Source of the DNA: UBA1858 sp045105615
GTDB taxonomy: Bacteria; Pseudomonadota; Gammaproteobacteria; UBA4575
DNA length: 12,338 bases
Assembly: GCA_045105615.1 (NCBI GenBank)
Contig: JBGCDS010000044.1
Location: 1-12,338, forward strand
Direction: 5' to 3'
In this document: positions 7,511-12,338 of the stretch, in pieces
How positions within the stretch are numbered: position 1 is the stretch's first letter
Layout: the number at the start of each line of letters is the position of its first letter
Notes under the pieces: model-generated
Told to the model about the DNA's origin: nothing
What the model saw: the letters and a program-made list of their open reading frames with translations, nothing else
Databases searched by the model: none
Position numbers and translations under genes: made by a program

Positions 7511-8344
7511 ATGGCAGTTAAAAAAGCAGTTCCGAAGAAAAAAGCAACGAGCGCTAAAAAAGCGGCTCCAGCTAAGAAGAAAGCGGCTGCACCAAAGAAA
7601 AAAGCCCCTGCTAAAAAGAAGGTAGTCGCCGCTAAAAAGAAAGCAGCTCCCGTTAAGAAAAAAGCGGCTCCGGCTAAGAAAGCGACTCCGACCAAGAAAA
7701 AAGCGGCTCCAGCTAAGAAGAAAGCGGCTGTGCCAAAGAAAAAAGCGGCCCCTGCTAAAAAATCAGCACCCGCTAAAAAAGTGGCTGCGCCGAAGAAAAA
7801 AGCAGCTGCACCAAAGAAAAAAGTCCCTGTTAAAAAGGCACCTATTGCTGTTAAACCTGCTGCGATTAAAAAACCTATCCCCAAGCCTAAGACTCGCTTA
7901 ATCCCTGATGAGCCCATTATAGGCATGACACTGCCTGTTGAAGGCATCGATCCTTATATGCCGAGCAAAGGCGAGCTGTATATGAGCGATGACCAGATAG
8001 TACACTTCAGACATATTCTGATTGAATGGAAGAAACAGTTAATGCAAGAAGTTGATCGCACTGTAGATCACATGAAGTCAGATGCTGCTAACTATGCAGA
8101 CCCCGCTGACCGCGCCACTCAGGAAGAAGAATTTAGTTTGGAACTTCGTACTCGAGACCGTGAGCGCAAACTCATCAAGAAGATTGATGAATCTCTCGTT
8201 ACTCTAGATATGGGTGACTATGGCTACTGTGAATCTTGTGGAATAGAAATCGGTATTAGACGACTGGAAGCAAGACCCACTGCGACTCAGTGTATCGATT
8301 GCAAAACACTGCAAGAAATAAAAGAAAAACAAATTTATTCATAA
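7511..8344 (+). CDS. dksA: DksA-type RNA polymerase secondary-channel regulator with a Lys/Ala/Pro-rich N-terminal tail
   Basis: DksA binds the secondary channel of RNA polymerase and, with ppGpp, adjusts transcription of rRNA and biosynthetic promoters. Residues about 140-277 match the whole E. coli DksA (151 aa). They include the coiled-coil tip DPADRA (197-202), where D197, D200 and A202 correspond to the functionally important D71, D74 and A76. The zinc finger has C240, C243, C261 and C264. The first 125 or so residues are unusual: tandem runs of KKKAAPAKK and KKKAAAPKK type, strongly basic and low-complexity like histone H1 or AlgP tails. The ATG at 7511 gives a continuous frame into the core with no stop or shift. 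The tail might bind nucleic acid or polyphosphate; that is inference. gluQ follows, as in E. coli. A GATAAT at 7474-7479 could be a -10 box. Confidence 0.95.
   Translation: MAVKKAVPKKKATSAKKAAPAKKKAAAPKKKAPAKKKVVAAKKKAAPVKKKAAPAKKATPTKKKAAPAKKKAAVPKKKAAPAKKSAPAKKVAAPKKKAAAPKKKVPVKKAPIAVKPAAIKKPIPKPKTRLIPDEPIIGMTLPVEGIDPYMPSKGELYMSDDQIVHFRHILIEWKKQLMQEVDRTVDHMKSDAANYADPADRATQEEEFSLELRTRDRERKLIKKIDESLVTLDMGDYGYCESCGIEIGIRRLEARPTATQCIDCKTLQEIKEKQIYS
7520..7840 (+). repeat. Degenerate in-frame repeat encoding the Lys/Ala/Pro tail of DksA
   Basis: Imperfect tandem units of roughly 24-30 bases, based on GCTAAGAAGAAAGCGGCTCC and AAGAAAAAAGCGGCT-like cores, run through codons 4-110 of dksA. Units differ at synonymous positions, which suggests older duplication followed by divergence rather than fresh expansion. 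Such arrays can change length by slippage, in whole codons if the unit is a multiple of three. The reverse strand reads as a poly-Phe/Ala open frame that is only a shadow. Confidence 0.75.
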
Positions 8345-9273
8345 GCCAGGTATTTATTCGCTCTAGAATTGCACAATACGGTCGTTATCGCGGCCGATTT
8401 GCCCCCTCTCCCACCGGACCACTTCATTACGGTTCATTAGTCACCGCAGTCGCCAGTTACTTGCAAGCACGCAGCCACAACGGACAATGGTTTATTCGCA
8501 TAGAAGATATCGATCCAGAGCGTGAATTAAAGGGGGCAACCCAATCAATATTACAAACACTAAAAGATTACGGTTTTGTTTGGGACGGCAAACCCATATT
8601 ACAAAGCAAACAAGCCAATTTACACCAACATATCGCATTGCGATTATTAAACAGCAAGCATGCTTACGCCTGTAGTTGTAGCCGTAAAGACTTAGCAAGC
8701 TCTGCAACACATGGCGCAATGGGATTAATATACCCTGGCTATTGCTCGCAAAAAAATCTTGCTCATCAACAAGGAACAACTCTTCGAGTGCGAGTTGACG
8801 ATGCCAATATTGATTACATAGACCATAACTTTGGCAACCAGCAGTGCAGCTTAAATAAACATAGTGGCGACTACGTAATTTACCGGGCCGATAAATTACC
8901 TAGCTATATACTAGCAGCCAGTATTGATGACCTATTCGAGCAATATACAGAAATAGTCAGAGGCGCAGATTTATTAGCAATCACGCCAAGGCAGATCCAT
9001 TTAAGTCAACTTATTCAAAATAGATCCCCAACATTTTTACATACGCCTATCATTACTCATGACAATGGCGACAAATTAAGTAAACAGACACACGCACCTG
9101 CTTTAAAAAAGCACCATGCTCGCACTTGTTTATTGAATGCATTAACTGACTTAGGCCAGGAACCACCACACAACCTTCAGTGGAAACCTTTATGGGTAAT
9201 ATGGGATTGGGCAATTAACCATTGGCAACAGGACCAAATACCAACATTAAAAACAATTCCACTAAAACACTAA
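8290..9273 (+). CDS. gluQ: Glutamyl-queuosine tRNA(Asp) synthetase (GluQRS)
   Basis: GluQ activates glutamate and attaches it to the queuosine at position 34 of tRNA-Asp. It is a paralogue of the glutamyl-tRNA synthetase catalytic domain without an anticodon-binding domain. Visible motifs, numbered from GTG 8290, are: GRFAPSPTGPLHYGSL at 35-50 (HIGH-like), IRIEDIDPERE, zinc ligands C128, C130 and C152 (YACSC and YPGYC), YTEIVRGADLL, and KLSKQTHAP at 262-270 (KMSKS-like). The start is uncertain. No ATG, GTG or TTG exists in frame between the dksA stop and the first motif. Candidates are GTG 8290 or TTG 8299, both inside dksA, or a rare ATT at 8356 preceded by AGCCAGG with 5-base spacing. The last would give an N-terminus of about the usual length. 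The gene is likely co-transcribed with dksA. Its stop codon lies within an 8-base tandem repeat. Confidence 0.92.
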   Translation: MYRLQNTARNKRKTNLFISQVFIRSRIAQYGRYRGRFAPSPTGPLHYGSLVTAVASYLQARSHNGQWFIRIEDIDPERELKGATQSILQTLKDYGFVWDGKPILQSKQANLHQHIALRLLNSKHAYACSCSRKDLASSATHGAMGLIYPGYCSQKNLAHQQGTTLRVRVDDANIDYIDHNFGNQQCSLNKHSGDYVIYRADKLPSYILAASIDDLFEQYTEIVRGADLLAITPRQIHLSQLIQNRSPTFLHTPIITHDNGDKLSKQTHAPALKKHHARTCLLNALTDLGQEPPHNLQWKPLWVIWDWAINHWQQDQIPTLKTIPLKH

Positions 9274-9292
9274 AACACTAAAACACTAAAAC
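9261..9292 (+). repeat. Four perfect tandem copies of an 8-bp unit across the gluQ stop codon
   Basis: ACTAAAAC is repeated four times without error. The gluQ stop codon TAA lies in the second copy. Because every copy is the same, loss or gain of a copy beyond the second would not change the encoded C-terminus (PLKH). The array ends directly at the A-tract of the terminator. Confidence 0.85.
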
Positions 9293-9322
9293 AAAAAAGC
9301 CGGCATAGAAGCCGGCTTTTTT
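9293..9322. terminator. Symmetric rho-independent terminator shared by converging transcripts
   Basis: AAAAAAGCCGGC, a 6-base loop ATAGAA, then GCCGGCTTTTTT. The six-pair G-C core is flanked by A and T tracts on both sides, so it can act in both directions. It ends rightward dksA-gluQ and the leftward monooxygenase cluster. Confidence 0.93.
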
Positions 9323-9343
9323 GTTTACTTTAAGTAAGTAGCT

Positions 9344-9559
9344 TTATTCGCTATCAGAATCTTTAAACCATGCCCATGGCTCTTCCTGCGCAACACCGAT
9401 GAACAACCATACGTTGCCTATCAAAGTCACAACCAAAAACAATGCACCACCGATAGCCCAAAGAAGCTCATCATGATGGTTCTGGAAACCGATAAAATTA
9501 AAAATTGAAATCATCGCAATTGTAAATAGCGCCATAATTCCTAATGCTTTCATTGTCAT
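9344..9559 (-). CDS. Small membrane protein with two predicted transmembrane helices, function unknown
   Basis: A 71-residue protein of unknown family. Two hydrophobic stretches, about residues 5-25 and 32-57, are joined by a short polar loop containing HHDE. The tail is acidic and Trp-rich (EEPWAWFKDSDSE). A good ribosome site AGGAG (plus-strand 9569-9573) lies 9 bases before the ATG at 9559, so this is very probably expressed. A second ATG two codons later is also possible. It is the last gene of the leftward cluster, 39 bases after the reductase gene and just before the terminator. By position it could help anchor or assemble the membrane-bound monooxygenase with its soluble reductase; that is inference only. 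Confidence 0.8.
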   Translation of the reverse strand: MTMKALGIMALFTIAMISIFNFIGFQNHHDELLWAIGGALFLVVTLIGNVWLFIGVAQEEPWAWFKDSDSE

Positions 9560-9598
9560 AATATTATTCTCCTAATTATTTAGCGTCGAATCAGGGAC

Positions 9599-10681
9599 TT
9601 AACGTCCACCGGGTATCGAGCTGGCGTCTAAGAATTTATCGTAATATATACTTTCTTCATCAATTCCTCCAGACTTTAGCAACTCAATGGCTGAATCAAT
9701 CATAGGAGGAGGACCACACAGGTAGCCCTGAGCATCTTTCAAATCAAAAGTTGAAGTATCTATATAGGCTTCTTTAAAGTAATCCGTCACGTAGCCTGTT
9801 GGCCCCGTCCATGATGAGTCTTCTTTGTTCGCAGATAACACTGTAACGTACTCAAATTTATAATCTTTATGCCACTGCTGCTTAATTCGCTGCATGTCTT
9901 CGTCACAGTACAGATCTCGTTCTTCTTGAGCACCGAACAAGAAGATACAATTACGCTCGGCCTGCTCTAATACACACTCTTCAAGAATGGCTTTGATTGC
10001 ACTCATGCCACTACCACCCGCCATACACACCATCTGTGTATTTAGTGGACGATGATAAAACTGCCCGTACGGCGCACCAAGACTAATCTCTGTTCCTACT
10101 CTATCTCCAGCAAATAGCCATTCCGTAAATTCTCCACCTGGGACTTTACGGATATAGAAACTAAATTCACCATCTTTTTCATTTCTAGGCGCTTTGGCAA
10201 ATGAATATGATCTTGGTGCAGAGATATCTTTTACTGATATTTCTGCATACTGTCCCGCCATCATTTCGCGCTTAAAACTAGTATCACATTTTACAACCAA
10301 CTCTTTAATGTCATGAGTTAATTCATTCACTTGCGAAATTTTACCTTCTAATTGAAGCAACTGAGTGGCAGGCGCCTCACCCATTTCAACATCAACTTCA
10401 ATATCAGTTTTTAATACTGTCTGACACGCAAGTGCCGTACCTGCTTTCAGTTGTGTACCATCTAACACGTATGAAAAATCAGTTAATGCTTTGATTTTTC
10501 CTTTTTTAATAACGCATTTACAGGTGCCACAACTCCCTACACGACAGTCATGCGGCCATGCGAGCCCTGCTTCCAGTGCAGCTTTTAATAAATTATCACC
10601 CGCTTTAACGGTAATGGTAGCTTCGCCATTATTAATAGTCGCAGTGTGATCTGCTTTCTTATTTCCAAATAATCCAAACAT
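9599..10681 (-). CDS. XylA-type monooxygenase electron-transfer component ([2Fe-2S]/FAD/NAD(P)H reductase)
   Basis: A 360-residue reductase that would move electrons from NAD(P)H through FAD to a [2Fe-2S] cluster and on to a monooxygenase. Domain order is plant-type ferredoxin, FAD-binding, NAD-binding. The cluster ligands are C46, C51, C54 (PHDCRVGSCGTCKC) and C86. The flavin motif RSYS is at 157-160, with the APYGQF segment after it. The nucleotide motif AGGSGMSAI is at 221-229, and the C-terminal CGPPPM at 322-327. Order, length and many segments (FPHDC-like start, VPGG-F--WLF-GDR, DLYC, YVTDYFKEA) closely resemble XylA of toluene/xylene monooxygenase, from memory of that sequence. The matching hydroxylase end lies at the far side of the cluster. 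The gene is separated from the GST-like gene by a terminator-like hairpin. The Shine-Dalgarno is weak (AGAAA). A different hydrocarbon substrate is possible. Confidence 0.92.
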   Translation of the reverse strand: MFGLFGNKKADHTATINNGEATITVKAGDNLLKAALEAGLAWPHDCRVGSCGTCKCVIKKGKIKALTDFSYVLDGTQLKAGTALACQTVLKTDIEVDVEMGEAPATQLLQLEGKISQVNELTHDIKELVVKCDTSFKREMMAGQYAEISVKDISAPRSYSFAKAPRNEKDGEFSFYIRKVPGGEFTEWLFAGDRVGTEISLGAPYGQFYHRPLNTQMVCMAGGSGMSAIKAILEECVLEQAERNCIFLFGAQEERDLYCDEDMQRIKQQWHKDYKFEYVTVLSANKEDSSWTGPTGYVTDYFKEAYIDTSTFDLKDAQGYLCGPPPMIDSAIELLKSGGIDEESIYYDKFLDASSIPGGR

Positions 10682-10715
10682 GATATTTTTCTGGTATCGG
10701 TAATGCTATAAACGT

Positions 10716-10750
10716 AAAAAAGCACGCAGACAATAATCTGCGCGCTTTTT
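10716..10750 (-). terminator. Terminator-like hairpin between the GST-like and reductase genes
   Basis: GCACGCAGA, a 6-base loop CAATAA, then TCTGCGCGC, flanked by six A and five T. Read leftward the single imperfect pair is a G-U wobble and the stem is followed by a run of six T, so it fits an intrinsic terminator best in the operon's own direction. It lies 35 bases before the reductase start codon. Partial termination here would lower reductase and microprotein expression unless a promoter lies downstream; I see no convincing one. Confidence 0.75.
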
Positions 10751-10766
10751 CATTAATGTCGGTACT

Positions 10767-11420
10767 TTATGAGTTTATTGATATCCCATTTAATGTCCCT
10801 GAAGCAATATCAGACGCTGAAGGCAACACAGTGAAAGGAATGATCTTTTCTTTACTCGTACTTGGATGCGACTTAACTTTGTCGTACCACTTAGCAACAC
10901 CTGGACGTGAACTAATCAAGTCTCCAGCACCGCCAATTTCGATCAAGTTGCAACATGCTGACCAATGTATATCAGCTAATGAAAAATCACCGCAAATAAA
11001 ATCACCTTTTCTTGGTGGATTCAAAACCTGCTGCTCAAGACCATCAAACAAAGGCGCTAAAGCATCTTTATTAATTGAATCACCTAAATTTGGTGCCACG
11101 CTTTCTGTAGCAATGATTGCCCACTGATACATAATTGCTCGGCTCACACCGTTACGAGGAACAAGTGATGGGCCAAAACCTTTATCATCAAGGTAAGACA
11201 TTACCGCTACAGTTCCGTAAACAATAAAGTCGATATCTTGCAATACAGGACCTATACCATAAGGGGAGACAGCACGAAAATCGCTAGCATTAATATCTGT
11301 AATTACTTCAGTATCAATGTCCACTCCCTTTTCTGCGGCAGTCTGCAGGCACTTACTTGTGTCTGGGCAACTTGGATGCCCTCGCAGAATCATTTTTGTT
11401 CCTAATTTATCTCCGATCAT
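10767..11420 (-). CDS. Glutathione S-transferase-like protein
   Basis: A 217-residue protein with the GST layout. A thioredoxin-like N-terminal domain (about 8-80) contains a possible catalytic cysteine in HPSCPDT (C18) and the cis-proline region GPVL (P58). An all-helical C-terminal domain (about 90-190) carries the folding N-cap box GDFSLAD (S147, D150). GSTs add or remove glutathione on electrophiles, so detoxifying an oxidised product is a reasonable role; this is inference. One oddity is that the usual Glu-Ser pair that holds the glutamyl part of glutathione appears as G69-T70 (VYGTVAVMSYL), so glutathione binding may be weak or altered. The ATG at 11420 has a strong GGGGGAA ribosome site 5-8 bases upstream, better than the ATG at codon 10. 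It lies between the ferredoxin and reductase genes on the same strand. Confidence 0.85.
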   Translation of the reverse strand: MIGDKLGTKMILRGHPSCPDTSKCLQTAAEKGVDIDTEVITDINASDFRAVSPYGIGPVLQDIDFIVYGTVAVMSYLDDKGFGPSLVPRNGVSRAIMYQWAIIATESVAPNLGDSINKDALAPLFDGLEQQVLNPPRKGDFICGDFSLADIHWSACCNLIEIGGAGDLISSRPGVAKWYDKVKSHPSTSKEKIIPFTVLPSASDIASGTLNGISINS

Positions 11421-11521
11421 ATTCTTCCCCCTAATTCAATAACCCCGTCTGTTAATCACCCTTCGATGAATTGTTGGTTCTCCTGAGGCTAATGATTAGA
11501 TTTCTTAGTTAATTTTATTGG

Positions 11522-11701
11522 TTAGTCTTCTATTTTTATTGCACCAGATGGGCACTGTGCAGCAGTTGCACGAATTTCAGCTTCTGGAGCACCTTTTTCA
11601 TCAATGACAAATGCGCCATCAACTACTTTAAATACATTTGGTGAACCTTCAACACATTTTCCAGCGTGGATACAAGTACTTTCATCCCATGTTACTTTCA
11701 T
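11522..11701 (-). CDS. Small single-cluster ferredoxin (three-cysteine, divergent 4Fe-4S/3Fe-4S type)
   Basis: A 59-residue acidic protein beginning MKVTWDESTCIHAGKC. Its only cysteines are C10, C16 and C50, in the arrangement C-x5-C-x33-C-P. The CIHAGKC and CPSGAI motifs are typical of the divergent mono-cluster ferredoxin family, and the spacing also matches the [3Fe-4S] ferredoxins that serve some bacterial P450s. Three cysteines fit a [3Fe-4S] cluster, or a [4Fe-4S] cluster with a non-cysteine ligand. The ATG at 11701 has AGGAG (plus-strand 11710-11714) 8 bases upstream. It lies 33 bases after the globin gene and about 100 before the GST-like gene. It might be an extra electron carrier for the monooxygenase or the globin, although the XylA-type reductase already has its own [2Fe-2S] domain. 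Confidence 0.88.
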   Translation of the reverse strand: MKVTWDESTCIHAGKCVEGSPNVFKVVDGAFVIDEKGAPEAEIRATAAQCPSGAIKIED

Positions 11702-11734
11702 AATTGTGACTCCTAGAGTATTTATTTAGTTTGG

Positions 11735-12097
11735 TTATACACCAACGATTTCAGCTTTCATTGAGTACAAAATACATAAGACTTCGTCTCTCTCTTTTGC
11801 ACCAACACTGTTTTTGTCTAACGCATTTAATACGTCATCACAAACCGCTACAAACTCTTCATCACTAATATTCATACCAGTGTGTGCTGTGAGCATGTCT
11901 TGACCAGTGTAAGTCTCTGGTCCACCAATACCAGCACCGAAGAATTCACGCACTAAGCGCTTAACATTCTCTGGATCACTCTGTGCATATCGCTGTTTAA
12001 TTTTAGGGTTAGAAGTGTGATTTTTCCAAATGTCTTCAACCACTGCTGCGATACCATCGGCACCACCTAGGCGCACATATAAATTAGCTTCACTCAT
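11735..12097 (-). CDS. Group 1 (TrHbN-type) truncated haemoglobin
   Basis: A 120-residue 2-on-2 globin that would bind haem and O2 or NO in the cytosol. It starts LYVRLGGADGIAAVVED, has the FFGAGIGGPETYTGQDM stretch (52-68), and the proximal haem ligand is H72 in LTAHTGMNI. Length and motifs match group 1. Ungapped alignment by eye to the Mycobacterium TrHbN sequence places W24 at the B10 position (Tyr there) and V49 at E11 (Gln there). The polar residues that hold bound O2 in TrHbN therefore seem to be absent, which would change ligand affinity. A good GAGGAG ribosome site precedes the ATG. The gene lies about 100 bases after the hydroxylase gene and 33 before the ferredoxin. Roles in supplying O2 to the oxygenase or removing NO are both possible and unproven. 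Confidence 0.92.
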   Translation of the reverse strand: MSEANLYVRLGGADGIAAVVEDIWKNHTSNPKIKQRYAQSDPENVKRLVREFFGAGIGGPETYTGQDMLTAHTGMNISDEEFVAVCDDVLNALDKNSVGAKERDEVLCILYSMKAEIVGV

Positions 12098-12150
12098 TAC
12101 CTTTACTCCTCAATTTTACCACTGATTTATTGAATGTTTTTTGTTCAACC

Positions 12151-12180
12151 AAACCCTGCTGCGTGACACATACAGGGCTT
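12151..12180 (-). terminator. Stem-loop after the hydroxylase gene, before the globin gene
   Basis: On the minus strand AAGCCCTG pairs with CAGGGTTT (one G-U wobble), and the intervening bases can form an inner stem TGTG/CGCA around TCA. It lies about 20 bases after the hydroxylase stop codon. No long U run follows, so it is more likely a weak terminator, processing or mRNA-stabilising structure than a full stop. Confidence 0.4.
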
Positions 12181-12198
12181 AGTTATTAAATTGTCAGA

Positions 12199-12338
12199 TT
12201 AAGCGTAGCCAGCGACCTGGTTAATCTTAGAAGCGACCTTACGCTCGCCCTCAGATGCCATCTCGTCATCCCACTTGTTCATCTGCTCATTCATATACTT
12301 ATGCCATATCGGCGGCAACAATGCCAACGCAAACAGCG
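12199..12338 (-). CDS. C-terminal end of a XylM-type membrane di-iron monooxygenase (hydroxylase), cut by the window edge
   Basis: Forty-six codons at the 3' end of a leftward gene whose start lies beyond the window. The visible protein begins with a hydrophobic helix end (LFALALLPPIW) and continues with a soluble tail containing ENWKDDE, GERKVA and NQVAGYA before TAA. PPIW followed by W, then A-S/T-x-G-E-R, A, N and A-G-aromatic at matching spacing resembles the C-terminus of XylM, the membrane hydroxylase of toluene/xylene monooxygenase. AlkB alkane hydroxylases share the PP-W part but not the rest, as far as I recall. The XylA-type reductase downstream supports the assignment. The histidine boxes that bind iron are outside the window, so catalytic competence and substrate cannot be judged. 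XylM-type enzymes insert one oxygen atom from O2 into methyl or alkyl C-H bonds. Confidence 0.8.
   Translation of the reverse strand, partial: LFALALLPPIWHKYMNEQMNKWDDEMASEGERKVASKINQVAGYA

Noticed and set aside
7441..7947. Reverse-strand frame of 168 codons rich in Phe, Ala and Gly.
   Set aside because: It is the complement of the Lys/Ala codons of the dksA tail and its composition follows from that repeat. It has no homology-like motifs and lies antisense to a secure gene.
11470..11500. AGGAG-like sequence on the minus strand between the ferredoxin and GST-like genes, suggesting a leader peptide.
   Set aside because: No ATG follows at suitable spacing; only a very short frame from ATT is available, so a peptide cannot be supported.
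1..12338. Search by eye for CRISPR arrays, insertion sequences, tRNA and rRNA genes.
   Set aside because: No regularly spaced repeats, transposase-like frames with terminal repeats, cloverleaf patterns or conserved rRNA stretches were seen.

Overview
The window looks like chromosomal DNA from an AT-rich gammaproteobacterium. I judge this from protein-level resemblance of GuaA, GuaB, XseA, DksA, GluQ and MltF to their gammaproteobacterial versions, and from familiar neighbour pairs (guaB-guaA divergent from xseA; dksA followed by gluQ; tadA close to mltF). The right end carries a hydrocarbon-type monooxygenase operon, which points to a hydrocarbon-using, possibly marine, bacterium. No species can be named from the sequence alone.

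Layout. Positions 1-54 hold the first 18 codons of an unidentified leftward gene. About 900 bases (55-960) are very AT-rich and hold no gene I can support. mltF (961-2382, rightward) follows and meets tadA tail to tail with one base between the stop codons. tadA, guaA and guaB form a leftward unit (2384-5944) transcribed from a promoter next to that of rightward xseA (6044-7444). dksA (7511-8344) and gluQ (to 9273) are also rightward and end at a strong symmetric hairpin terminator (9293-9322).

From the right edge back to this same terminator runs a leftward cluster. In transcription order it contains the C-terminal end of a XylM-type membrane di-iron monooxygenase, a group 1 truncated haemoglobin, a three-cysteine single-cluster ferredoxin, a glutathione S-transferase-like protein, a XylA-type [2Fe-2S]/FAD/NAD(P)H reductase, and a two-helix membrane microprotein. 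The reductase and hydroxylase explain a two-component oxygenase in which XylA-like passes electrons from NAD(P)H to XylM-like. The globin, second ferredoxin, GST-like protein and microprotein are extra parts with no obvious place in the classical XylMA scheme. Stem-loops sit after the xylM-like and GST-like genes, so the cistrons may be expressed at different levels.

The housekeeping block covers purine synthesis (IMP to XMP to GMP), tRNA wobble modification (TadA A34 to inosine; GluQ glutamyl-queuosine), DNA repair (ExoVII large subunit), stringent control (DksA) and murein turnover (MltF). Its most unusual member is DksA, which carries a roughly 125-residue Lys/Ala/Pro repeat tail resembling histone H1 or AlgP in front of an intact DksA core. 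The operon at the right edge is the best candidate for an under-described system.
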